Assembly (NCBI RefSeq): GCF_016862935.1
Contig: NZ_BONX01000050.1
Span: 1-64,000, forward strand
Direction: 5' to 3'
DNA length: 64,000 nucleotides
Source: Plantactinospora mayteni
Lineage (GTDB): Bacteria; Actinomycetota; Actinomycetes; Mycobacteriales; Micromonosporaceae
A model generated the notes under the pieces. That model was not told the origin of the DNA. It worked only from the letters and a program-made list of their open reading frames with translations, and searched no databases. Shown one piece after another: positions 26,014-34,210 of this stretch (position 1 is the stretch's first letter; every line of letters begins with the position of its first letter). The position numbers and the translations under genes were made by a program.

Positions 26014-26925
26014 GTGTCTGACCAGGTTCTACGTGTGCAGTCCACGCTGATCGCCCGCGACTACCTACTCCTGGACTGGCTGGCCGACCACGGCGTACTG
26101 ACCACGCCCCAGATCGCCCACGCCCTGTTCCCGTCGCTGGACTTCGCCCAACGCCGGCTCCGCCGGCTACGAAACGTCGGCGTCGTCGACCGGTTCCGCC
26201 CGCTCAAGACCGACGGCGGCACCTACCCGTACCACTACGTCCTCGACCAGCTCGGCGCCGAGATCGTCGCCGCCCAACGAGACCAGCCGCCGCCCCGCCC
26301 CAGCCAGACGAAGGCCCGACGCCGCCGCTGGACCGTCGCCCGCGTCCTGGCCCACCAGCTCGGGGTCAACGAGTTCTTCACCGACCTCGCCGGCCACGCC
26401 CGCACCCATCCCGACCACGAACTGCAACGGTGGTGGTCGGAAACGCGGTGCCGCGAACCCGGCGCCCTCGCCGGCCCCGACGCCCTGATCGAACTAGGCG
26501 GCCACCCCGCGCCCATCCACCCCGACGGGCACGCCGTCTGGCGCGCCGACAACCACCGGGTGCCGTTCTTCCTCGAGTACGACACCGGCACCGAGCCACT
26601 GACCGAACTCGTACGCAAACTCGCCGGCTACCACCTGATGGCCAAACACCGTGGCCCCCGCTGGCCCGTGCTGTTCTGGCTCCACTCCGCCGAGCGCGCC
26701 CACCACCTCCACCAGCGCCTGGCCGGCGAGGCCCTGCTCGTTCCGGTCGCGACCGCGAGCCGTGACCACGCCGACCGTGCGGGCAGCAGCCCCGCCGGCC
26801 CGTTGTGGTGGCTCCACCGCCACCACGGCCTGGTCACCCTGGCCGGCCTCGCCGACGCGCTCCCTTACCTCGAAGAGCCCGAGCACGGGCCCGACTCGAT
26901 CGTGTCCCCATCGAGCTCAATCTGA
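26014..26925 (+). CDS. Replication-relaxation family protein (first copy)
   Basis: 303 aa from the GTG at 26014, behind the purine-rich AGAAAGAG; an ATG at 25996 has no ribosome site. Residues about 10-65 form a winged-helix (DYLLLDWLADHGVLTTPQIAHALF, then RRLRRLRNVGVVDRF). A central segment (HQLGVNEFFTDLA) and FFLEYDTGTEPL match the replication-relaxation family (PF13814), found on actinomycete plasmids and integrative elements and implicated in plasmid replication or DNA relaxation. It reads away from the iteron array, which may contain its promoter and binding sites. Confidence 0.82.
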   Translation: MSDQVLRVQSTLIARDYLLLDWLADHGVLTTPQIAHALFPSLDFAQRRLRRLRNVGVVDRFRPLKTDGGTYPYHYVLDQLGAEIVAAQRDQPPPRPSQTKARRRRWTVARVLAHQLGVNEFFTDLAGHARTHPDHELQRWWSETRCREPGALAGPDALIELGGHPAPIHPDGHAVWRADNHRVPFFLEYDTGTEPLTELVRKLAGYHLMAKHRGPRWPVLFWLHSAERAHHLHQRLAGEALLVPVATASRDHADRAGSSPAGPLWWLHRHHGLVTLAGLADALPYLEEPEHGPDSIVSPSSSI

Positions 26926-27054
26926 CCGGTCAACATCGCCGACGCACGGTTCCGTCGCGTGGCCGATGACCGTCACCGCCCCGGACGGAGGGAGGCGCCA
27001 CGGCATACGACCTCGAGCACACCCCCGCTCACCCCTTCTCCATAGGAGCTACCT

Positions 27055-27345
27055 GTGACCACCCGACGAACAAGCCGTACCCGCCCTTCCACCGGAACTG
27101 ATGACGCCAGCCCGGTCTGGGACGCCGAAACGATCCACGCCCTCGGCGTCAGCACCGACCTGACAACCGCCGCCCAGATCTTCAACCTCTCCATCGCCAC
27201 CGCCTACCGGCTGGTCAAACGCAACGCGTTCCCCGTACCCGTCATCCGCGCCGGCGCCCACTACCGGGTACCCGTCGCCCCGATCCTCACCGCCCTCGGC
27301 CTCACGCCGACAGCACCAAGGCGGGCCGACGGCCCGCCACCGTAG
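27055..27345 (+). CDS. Small helix-turn-helix protein
   Basis: 96 aa; the GTG at 27055 follows AGGAGC. TDLTTAAQIFNLSIATAYRLVKRNAFPVPVIRAG is an excisionase/AlpA-like helix-turn-helix that ends with a basic wing, HYRVPVAPIL. It lies between the two replication-relaxation genes and upstream of the integrase. It could act as an excisionase or as repressor of the module. The end of the gene overlaps a perfect 8-bp hairpin (27320-27338). Confidence 0.75.
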   Translation: MTTRRTSRTRPSTGTDDASPVWDAETIHALGVSTDLTTAAQIFNLSIATAYRLVKRNAFPVPVIRAGAHYRVPVAPILTALGLTPTAPRRADGPPP

Positions 27346-27412
27346 TACGCAACCCGCGCCCGTCCGGCGGTGTCGACACCGACACCGGCCGACGGCCCAG
27401 CCCTCTCAGCCT

Positions 27413-27449
27413 CCGCCGCCCGCGCACCGCGCCGGGCGGCGGACCCATT
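27413..27449 (+). terminator. Hairpin followed by T-run
   Basis: CCGCCGCCCG and CGGGCGGCGG (27413-27422 and 27433-27442) form a perfect 10-bp stem with a 10-base loop, followed by ACCCATTTT. This looks like a terminator or attenuator between the HTH gene and the second replication-relaxation gene. Confidence 0.45.
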
Positions 27450-27538
27450 TTCACCCGCCGAACGGCAACGACGCCCCCGGCGGGATCCCTGTCCCAACCC
27501 CGCCGCGAACCGCGGCACACCTACCGGAGGCACAGGTC

Positions 27539-28510
27539 GTGAAGACCCCACACCATCCTCAGTTCACCGTCCCGTCCACCAGGCCGATCCCGGCGGAACT
27601 GTTCATCGCCGAACTCGGCCGCCTCTACCCCCGTGACCGGTGGTCCGTCCAGATGCTCGCCGAACACCGGACCCTGACCACCACCCAACTCACCGACCTC
27701 GGCTTCGCCGACACCCCGGCGTCGGCCGCCCGACGGCTCATGATCCTGGCCCGCCGCGGCTGGATCGACCGCCTCCCCACCAACATCCACCTCAACGCCC
27801 TCGACACCTGGTGGTGCCTCGGCCCGCTCGGCGCCGAGATCACCCAACCGGACGGCGCCGGCCGGGTCACCCCGGCCCGGGTGTACCGCGCCCGCGACCA
27901 ACTGTGGGTCCACCCGAGCCTGCTCAGCCTGCTCCACACCAACCAGTTCTTCGTCGACCTCGCCACACGCGCCCGCACCCAGCCCGGCACCGACCTGCGT
28001 ACCTGGTGGTCACCGCGCACCTGCGCCATGGTCACCCGGCCTGAGCGGCGTGCCACCTGGCACGGCGAGTACATCCACAACCGCGGCCGGCACGGCTTCT
28101 GGTTCGAACCCGACCCCGGCGGGATCGGCACCGCCGCCCTCGCCGACCGGGTCCACGCCTACCCGCCGCTGGCGAAACGCACCGGCCTGACGACCCTGCT
28201 GTTCCAGGCTGCCGACCCGCAACGCGAAGACGAACTGCGATGGCACCTAAACCGCCACAACCTGCGGCAGCTCACCATCGCCACCAGCAACCCCGAACAG
28301 GGCCACCCTGCTGACCCGGTGTGGCAGCCGACCGGCGAACGCCACCGGCTCGCCCTGACCGAACTCCCACACACCCGGCAGCTGTGGCCGCCCGACGACC
28401 CGATCCGCGGCGACGTCGAGCCACTCGCCCCACACCCCATCCACGACCCCGAGCGGCCCGGCGACGAAGCCATCGCCGACGGCGACTACAGCTACCAGCC
28501 GCACCGCTGA
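27539..28510 (+). CDS. Replication-relaxation family protein (second copy)
   Basis: 323 aa; the GTG at 27539 follows GGAGG. It has the same layout as the first copy: winged-helix (DRWSVQMLAEHRTLTTTQLTDLGF, then RRLMILARRGWIDRL), the segment LLHTNQFFVDLATRA, and a C-terminal nuclease-like region with WFEPDPGGIG. The two copies are clearly diverged, so this is an old duplication or a functional pair. The family is tied to replication of actinomycete plasmids and integrative elements. A 16-bp perfect hairpin follows the stop. Confidence 0.8.
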   Translation: MKTPHHPQFTVPSTRPIPAELFIAELGRLYPRDRWSVQMLAEHRTLTTTQLTDLGFADTPASAARRLMILARRGWIDRLPTNIHLNALDTWWCLGPLGAEITQPDGAGRVTPARVYRARDQLWVHPSLLSLLHTNQFFVDLATRARTQPGTDLRTWWSPRTCAMVTRPERRATWHGEYIHNRGRHGFWFEPDPGGIGTAALADRVHAYPPLAKRTGLTTLLFQAADPQREDELRWHLNRHNLRQLTIATSNPEQGHPADPVWQPTGERHRLALTELPHTRQLWPPDDPIRGDVEPLAPHPIHDPERPGDEAIADGDYSYQPHR

Positions 28511-28520
28511 CAACCAGACC

Positions 28521-28567
28521 CGCCTCCCTGACCGCCCCGGCCCATCGCCGAGGCGGTCAGGGAGGCG
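28521..28567 (+). terminator. Perfect 16-bp hairpin
   Basis: CGCCTCCCTGACCGCC (28521-28536) pairs perfectly with GGCGGTCAGGGAGGCG (28552-28567) around a 15-base loop. It begins 10 bases after the stop of the second replication-relaxation gene and ends 142 bases before the integrase start. There is no T-run. It may stop, or partly attenuate, transcription into the integrase. Confidence 0.6.
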
Positions 28568-28708
28568 CCAGCGGACACCAGCCACGACCGCGCCGTGGGT
28601 GACGACTTGATCCCACCCGCAAGGCACGCGTCCATGTCAGTCAACGAATCCGCTGCTCACCCGAGCACCACAACCAGCAAACCCCTCACCAAGGAGCTTT
28701 CCGATCCC

Positions 28709-30172
28709 ATGCCTGACGGATCAATCTTCAAACGATGCAGCTGCCGCGACACCAACACCGGCAAGCTGATCGGCATCCATTGCCCCAAACTCCGCCGCGC
28801 CAACGGCTCGTGGAGTTCCGACCACGGCCACTGGCACTACCAACTCGAACTCCCTAAAACCACCGACGGCCGCCGCCGCCCACTCCGCCGAGGAGGCTTC
28901 AACGCCCGCACCGAAGCCGCCGACGAACTCGACCAGGCCCGCTCCCTGCTCGCCCTCGCCCGACGCGACCGCGCCCGCGGCGTCGAGATCGGCGACATGC
29001 TCCAACACGTCGCCCACACCCGCGGCCCCCTACCCGACCCCGATGAGATCCGCCGACGGCTACGCACCGGCGGCACGCTCGCCGACGCCCCCACCGTCGC
29101 TGAACACCTGACGACCTGGCTCACCGGCCTCCAGATCGACGAGAACACGATCCTCAGCTACGAATCCCACGTCCGTAACTACCTGATCCCCCACCTCGGG
29201 ACCATCCCCCTCGACAAACTCCGCCCCCACCACATCAAGAACATGTTCGCCGCCATCGAACAACGCACAGCCGAGGTCCACGCCGCCAAGACAAGCCCCG
29301 ACCCGAAGGTCCGGGCCACCGTCAAGGGCATCCGGCCCTGCGGCCCGTCCACCCGCCGACTCATCCGCGCCACGCTACGAAAGGCCATCAACGACGCCCT
29401 CGCCGAAGAGATCATCGTCGGCGTCACCAACCCCGCCACCCTCGTGAAAACCCGAGGCGACCGCCCGCACCCCATCGTCTGGGAACCCGAACGCGTCGAA
29501 CACTGGAGAACCACCGGCAAGGTCCCCGGCCCGGTCATGGTCTGGACCGACGAACTCCTCGCCCAGTTCCTCGACCACGCCGCCGAGCACGACCCCGACC
29601 TACACCCGCTGTTCCACTTCATGGCCTACCGCGGCCCCCGCCGCGGCGAAGCCTGCGGCCTACGAGACTCCGAAGTCCGCCTCGACAAACGAGAGGTCAC
29701 CATCAACAACCAAATCGCCACCCACGGCCACCGGACGCGACAGAAACCACCCAAGAGCAGAGCCGGCAACCGCGACCTCACCATCGACGCCGACACCGCA
29801 ACCGTCCTCACCGCCTACCGCGCACGCCGCGCCGCCCAACGCCTCAAAGCCGGCCCCGCCTGGCCCGACACCGGACTCTTCTTCGTCCGGCCCAACGGAC
29901 ACCCCTGGCACCCCAACCTCGTCACCCAACGCTTCAACAAACTCGTCCGACGAGCCGGACTACCACCCATCCGCCTCCACGACCTCCGCCACGGCGCCGC
30001 CACCATCGCCCTCGACGCCGGCATCGACATCAAAGTCGTCTCCGAACAACTCGGCCACACCACGACCACACTGACCCGCGACACCTATCAGAGCGTCACC
30101 AAAGAACTCCACCACAACGCCGCCGACGCAGTCGCCGAAAGAATCAAAAAGAAGCGCCGTAGAAGCGCCTGA
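28709..30172 (+). CDS. int: Tyrosine-type site-specific integrase
   Basis: 487 aa from the ATG at 28709 (MPDGSIFKRCSC is the usual start of actinomycete integrases; AAGGAG lies 11 bases upstream, and earlier in-frame starts exist at 28595 and 28634). There is a zinc-like N-terminal segment (CSCRD..GIHCPKL). The core-binding domain lies at about residues 130-260, and the catalytic domain has Arg in YRGPRRGEACGL (about 311), His-x-x-Arg in LHDLRHG (about 422-427), His in LGHTTTT (about 451) and the nucleophile Tyr in RDTYQSV (about 459). All catalytic residues are present, so it should be active. It presumably recombines the tRNA-Arg site, although it is far from either end of the island. Confidence 0.9.
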   Translation: MPDGSIFKRCSCRDTNTGKLIGIHCPKLRRANGSWSSDHGHWHYQLELPKTTDGRRRPLRRGGFNARTEAADELDQARSLLALARRDRARGVEIGDMLQHVAHTRGPLPDPDEIRRRLRTGGTLADAPTVAEHLTTWLTGLQIDENTILSYESHVRNYLIPHLGTIPLDKLRPHHIKNMFAAIEQRTAEVHAAKTSPDPKVRATVKGIRPCGPSTRRLIRATLRKAINDALAEEIIVGVTNPATLVKTRGDRPHPIVWEPERVEHWRTTGKVPGPVMVWTDELLAQFLDHAAEHDPDLHPLFHFMAYRGPRRGEACGLRDSEVRLDKREVTINNQIATHGHRTRQKPPKSRAGNRDLTIDADTATVLTAYRARRAAQRLKAGPAWPDTGLFFVRPNGHPWHPNLVTQRFNKLVRRAGLPPIRLHDLRHGAATIALDAGIDIKVVSEQLGHTTTTLTRDTYQSVTKELHHNAADAVAERIKKKRRRSA

Positions 30173-30176
30173 TACT

Positions 30177-30196
30177 CCAAAGCAACCAAGCTTTGG
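30177..30196 (+). terminator. Short hairpin after integrase
   Basis: CCAAAGC and GCTTTGG form a perfect 7-bp stem with a 6-base loop, starting 4 bases after the integrase stop. It lacks a T-run, so terminator activity is plausible but weakly supported. Confidence 0.4.
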
Positions 30197-30894
30197 CGTG
30201 GGCGCATCAATGGTGGCAGCCCGACCACAATCAGCCCACGGGGGGCACCAGATGGAGTGCGATTTTGTGCGACGATTCGCCGTCTGGCGGCGGTCACGAT
30301 TCGGGAGTGAGTTACATCATCGCGGGCAGCCGCGAGGTGGGCCGGTGCGCAACGCCGGCCCCCTCCGCCGGCTGTTCGCCACCCGAGGACATCGGGGGTG
30401 TTTGGTGTGCACCGTCGACTCGCGTTGGTGAACTCCCAACCTCGTCCGCTGAGCGGCAAGATCGCAGAGGCCCCTACCGCGACGCCCCGGAGCCCACGGC
30501 CACAATGAGGCAGTCGATGTCCAACCCGTCGCTGACCATGGCGGCCAGCCGCTGCGCCACTGGGTGGCGGGCTCACCTGCCGGCCGACCACTCAACGACG
30601 GCGAGCTAACGAAGGTCTCGGTGAGCTTCCGGCGGTGGCCGTCATCGACGGGGGGTGCCCGCGCCGACGAAGGATTGAGCCCTTCATCGTGATGGGCCTG
30701 GTCACGTGGGCCGGAATGCCAACATCAACAAAGGATGAGGCACACGGTAGGACAGCGGTCAGCGCGTCCGCCAAAGGCTGGGTGGCGTCCTCCTCCAGAA
30801 CGGCCATCTGCCATCGCCCTTGCCGCCCATGACGCGTGCGTCCCACCCAGGGATTCCTCGCCTCACAGGGTCCGGCGCATCACTCTCATGCGAG
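30197..30894. other. Gene-free stretch between integrase and HNH gene
   Basis: About 700 bp. Open frames are present on both strands, but none has a good start or a recognisable product. The integrase and the HNH gene converge here. No attachment-core copy of the tRNA repeat is visible. Confidence 0.45.
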
Positions 30895-31923
30895 TCAGTC
30901 CGGGCCATCCCCGCAGGTCTCGGTCGACGGAATCATCTCGCCGAAGACGTGCTGGTGGTGCCATCGCAGATACCTCTCCCGGGGCGGCGAGGCGGCGGCG
31001 GGCAGCAGAAGCCGTTCCGCCAACGGCGGACGACCAAACGCGGCCCGCGCGGCCGGGTCGGCCTGGACAGCCGCCGCGAGCGCGGGTTTGAGATGAATCC
31101 GCAAACCGCCGTTGACGGTCATCAGCCCGGTGTCGAATGCAACATCATGGGTCGGGCAGGCGGCCAGCCCGTTGCGCGCGTCGAGTCGTTCGGCGTGCGT
31201 GCTCACTCGCCACGGCTTGATGTGGCTGGCGACCAGCATCCGCGCTGCGCGTCTGCCCGATAGGTCGACGGACAACCCACAAAACACGCATCGGTGCGCG
31301 TGGTTGCGGAGCACCTCCCCTGCGAACCGATGCTGACCGATCCGCACTGCGGCGATGAGGAGACGCTCGGTCACCCGTTCCTCAAGGTCAGTCCGCTCCC
31401 GCGACCACCCCGCCGCCGCCGGCCGCACGGCGGCGGCGACATCCACCTCGTCCAACTCACGCTGGCCGATTAGGACCAATTCCCTGTCATCGTCAGCGAG
31501 CCCGAGGAAATCAGGCAACGCCTCCGGCGTGATACCAACGCCACGCGCGGCCCTCAGGACGAGCCGATAGACTGCGCCGAGCCGCCCCGGCTCGCACAGG
31601 AGCTGAGCCGCGACCTCGACCTCGTGTTTCGCGCCGTTGCGTCGACTCCCGTCGAGGTTGGCCATCTTTGCTAGGACACTGCTGTTCGGCCGTCGGATCA
31701 GGCGCGCCAGAGTCGGCACAGGTTCGGCCGCCCGATGCGCAGTTGATCCCCCGTACCGGCGATGGTTAACCAACAGACTCGCCGCGAGGCAGGTGAGCGT
31801 CTCGACCGGGAGGAACGCGACCTGTCTCCCCGCGACGACGGGCGAACGCGCCCCAACCGAGCGCCACTGCTCACGCGCCGCGCTGGGCTGGATCTCGACG
31901 TAGTCGCGAAAATCAAAGACCAA
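30895..31923 (-). CDS. HNH endonuclease family protein
   Basis: About 342 aa from a TTG codon at 31923. The C-terminal HNH nuclease has all parts: CVFCGL, the catalytic LVASHIKPW, RNGLAACPTHDVAFDTGL with the second metal-binding Cys/His pair, and GGLRIHLKP. The N-terminal 200 residues are a separate helical domain (RQVAFLPVETLTCLAASLLVNHRRYGGSTAHRA) seen in actinomycete HNH proteins annotated as restriction endonucleases. It lies 151 bp after the RelE-UvrD gene on the same strand, so it may be the last gene of the defence operon. It might supply the nuclease activity that DISARM usually gets from DrmC; that is an inference. Confidence 0.8.
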   Translation of the reverse strand: MVFDFRDYVEIQPSAAREQWRSVGARSPVVAGRQVAFLPVETLTCLAASLLVNHRRYGGSTAHRAAEPVPTLARLIRRPNSSVLAKMANLDGSRRNGAKHEVEVAAQLLCEPGRLGAVYRLVLRAARGVGITPEALPDFLGLADDDRELVLIGQRELDEVDVAAAVRPAAAGWSRERTDLEERVTERLLIAAVRIGQHRFAGEVLRNHAHRCVFCGLSVDLSGRRAARMLVASHIKPWRVSTHAERLDARNGLAACPTHDVAFDTGLMTVNGGLRIHLKPALAAAVQADPAARAAFGRPPLAERLLLPAAASPPRERYLRWHHQHVFGEMIPSTETCGDGPD

Positions 31924-32074
31924 GGTCCGACACCCTTAGTACGCCGTGAATCAACTGTCAGTGTCCAACGGGAGTGTGCCCGAATCAGACGATTCCACCA
32001 CTCCCGCCGCAAACTCGCGAGGACCTGCGGTGAGGCGGGCATCGCCATCAGACGCCGGGGTCGAAGCGAGGCCA

Positions 32075-34210
32075 TCAGTTGCGCTGCACCACCACAAGCT
32101 GGTCGCGTGCCCGGGTCGCCGCGACGTATCTCAGCGACCGGCCCCTAAGCTCTGCGTCTGCGCGCTCGGCGGGGTCGAGCATGGCGAGGCGCTCGAGTTC
32201 GGCTGGCGATGGTTTGCCCGCCGCCAGTACGACTTTGGAAAACTCGGTGCCCTTCGCTCGATGCATCGTCAGGACCGGCACCCGGCCGGGCGAGGGACGA
32301 TCGCGGTCGACGGCCCGTGCGTCCACTCCTTGCTCGGTGAGAGCAGTGACCACCCGGTCGCGGTGGAACCGGTCGTGCACCAGGACCGCCACCGTCTCGT
32401 GAGCGTCTCCGGCTCCTAGCCACGAGCGAACGTGGTGGACGATGGCTTGGAGTTCGTCCGAGAGCGAGTCAACGATCACTTCGGTGGGCGCTGGACCGCT
32501 TCGGGCGGATCGGTAGCCGGTGCTTTCCGGTTCGTCCTGCAGGTCGACGTACTGGCCATTGTCCAAGACCGACATGGCGTAGCGCAGGTTCTGTGCCGTG
32601 GTGCGGTAGTTGAGCGTCAACCTCTGGGACCGGCCCACGATGGCTATGCCGTAGCGCCCGAGAACAACGCGGCTGCCGTAGATGCGCTGGTGCGAGTCCT
32701 CGGCGATGAACAGGTCGTCAGGACGTTCCTCGACGGCGGCCCGGAGCAGGAGCCAGTGCGTGGGAGAGAGGTCCTGCCCTTCGTCAACCAGCACATGATC
32801 GGCAGGGCGGTCCTCGCCTGCGGCCAGGTGTGACGCGGCGACCGCAGCGGCTTCGGTGAAGTCGAGGCTGCCGTCAATCCGGCATCGTGCCCGGTAGGAA
32901 TCGATCAATGCCCAGACGGCACGGCGTCTGGCGCGGTCCAGGGCGACACCTCTTCCCGGCCGCCGCACCCTCAGATAGCCGGTCTCGTCGTGCACCTTGT
33001 TGGGAAGGACGACATGCGCGTACTCGGTGGCCAGGAACGTCTCGTTGGCGATCTCTGGCGGGAGCGACGTACCGGTCGATTCGACGACCTCACGCCACAG
33101 GTTCGGTGCAGTACGCGACAGCGGCGCCGCGCGCTCCTCGCCGAGGACGTCGCGCATGGCCGGCGCGAGACCGTTTCCCGCGGTCCGCAACACGGCTGCG
33201 GCGAGCGCGTCCACGCCGATCACGTACACGCCCGGCTGTCCGAGCGTCTTGGTCTGGGGTACCCGTGGGTCGAGCTGGGTGAGGCTGTCGCCGAGTGCGT
33301 CGGCGAGGTTGGTGGTGAAGGTGGTGAGGACGATTCGGGCCGCTGGGTCGCGTTGGGCGAGGGCACGCGCCCGGTGGACGAGGACGACGGTCTTGCCGGT
33401 GCCGGCGCCGCCAGCGAGCCGGAACGGCCCGTTGTACGGCCGGTCGATGTACCGACGCTGCTCGGGGTGCAGGAAGATGCGCCAGGCGCCGAAGTCTCCG
33501 CCTTCGATGACGCGGCGGAGTTCTTCCTGGCCGTCGATGAACGCGAATTGCAGCGCAGCCGCCGGTCGTTTGAGGGACTGCAGCACGTCGGCGTCGTCGT
33601 CGGACGAGGAGGTCTTCTCCAGCTGCATCCGCTGGACGATCGCGTCGATGTCGTCGCCGGCTGCCAAGTCGACCAGGATGGTGCCGATCCAACCGTCGTG
33701 ACGTTCGGCGAGCGTGAGGATGGCGTCCTCGTCTGCGGCTGCCGCTGCCTGAGTGGCGACGTCCTCGGGAAGTCCGAGCTTGTCGACGAGGTCGGCGTGT
33801 TCGTGGCCGAGGCGAGCGAACAGCGGCTTCGCCGACTCCGGGTCGGTGGTTGCGGGGGGCGGCGTCATGGCGACGAACGCCGGTTCGATCTCCTCCACCT
33901 GGGGCAGACCGTTGATCGGATTGACCTTCAGGCGTACGCGTTGCGCTGTGGTGATGGCGTCATCGTGTGGCCAGATGCCGTGAATGACGTAGTGGGTGTC
34001 GCCGTCCCCGTCGAGGCGGAACATGACGGCCCGCCAGAACTCGTCGACCCGTCCGGTACGAACCCGCGGGTCGGCGCTGTGCTGGATGGGTTCGATGTGC
34101 AGGCCGGGGGCGGTGTCGTCGGCCCCGAGTTTCTGCAGGAAGCTCATCGCCTTGCCGCGGACCGACCCATCGATCTTGCTGGCGAGTTTTCCCATGATGA
34201 TGGTCGGCAT
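32075..34210 (-). CDS. UvrD-family helicase with N-terminal RelE-like domain
   Basis: 711 aa. The ATG at 34210 overlaps the helicase stop as TGATG. Residues about 1-85 (SVRGKAMSFLQKL, then RVRTGRVDEFWRAVMFRL, then HYVIHGIWPHDDA) match the strand order of RelE/ParE-type toxins. The SF1A helicase follows: Walker A AGGAGTGKTVVL (about 264-274), Walker B LVDEGQDLSP (about 467-476), and motif VI-side TMHRAKGTEFSKVVLA (about 648-663). It probably unwinds DNA 3'-5'. The RelE-like domain could cleave RNA or act as a binding module. It is coupled to the DUF1998 helicase and belongs to the defence operon. Confidence 0.85.
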   Translation of the reverse strand: MPTIIMGKLASKIDGSVRGKAMSFLQKLGADDTAPGLHIEPIQHSADPRVRTGRVDEFWRAVMFRLDGDGDTHYVIHGIWPHDDAITTAQRVRLKVNPINGLPQVEEIEPAFVAMTPPPATTDPESAKPLFARLGHEHADLVDKLGLPEDVATQAAAAADEDAILTLAERHDGWIGTILVDLAAGDDIDAIVQRMQLEKTSSSDDDADVLQSLKRPAAALQFAFIDGQEELRRVIEGGDFGAWRIFLHPEQRRYIDRPYNGPFRLAGGAGTGKTVVLVHRARALAQRDPAARIVLTTFTTNLADALGDSLTQLDPRVPQTKTLGQPGVYVIGVDALAAAVLRTAGNGLAPAMRDVLGEERAAPLSRTAPNLWREVVESTGTSLPPEIANETFLATEYAHVVLPNKVHDETGYLRVRRPGRGVALDRARRRAVWALIDSYRARCRIDGSLDFTEAAAVAASHLAAGEDRPADHVLVDEGQDLSPTHWLLLRAAVEERPDDLFIAEDSHQRIYGSRVVLGRYGIAIVGRSQRLTLNYRTTAQNLRYAMSVLDNGQYVDLQDEPESTGYRSARSGPAPTEVIVDSLSDELQAIVHHVRSWLGAGDAHETVAVLVHDRFHRDRVVTALTEQGVDARAVDRDRPSPGRVPVLTMHRAKGTEFSKVVLAAGKPSPAELERLAMLDPAERADAELRGRSLRYVAATRARDQLVVVQRN

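Noticed and set aside
30088-30591. Minus-strand frame after the integrase
   Set aside because: It overlaps the integrase C-terminus in antisense and has no recognisable product or start.
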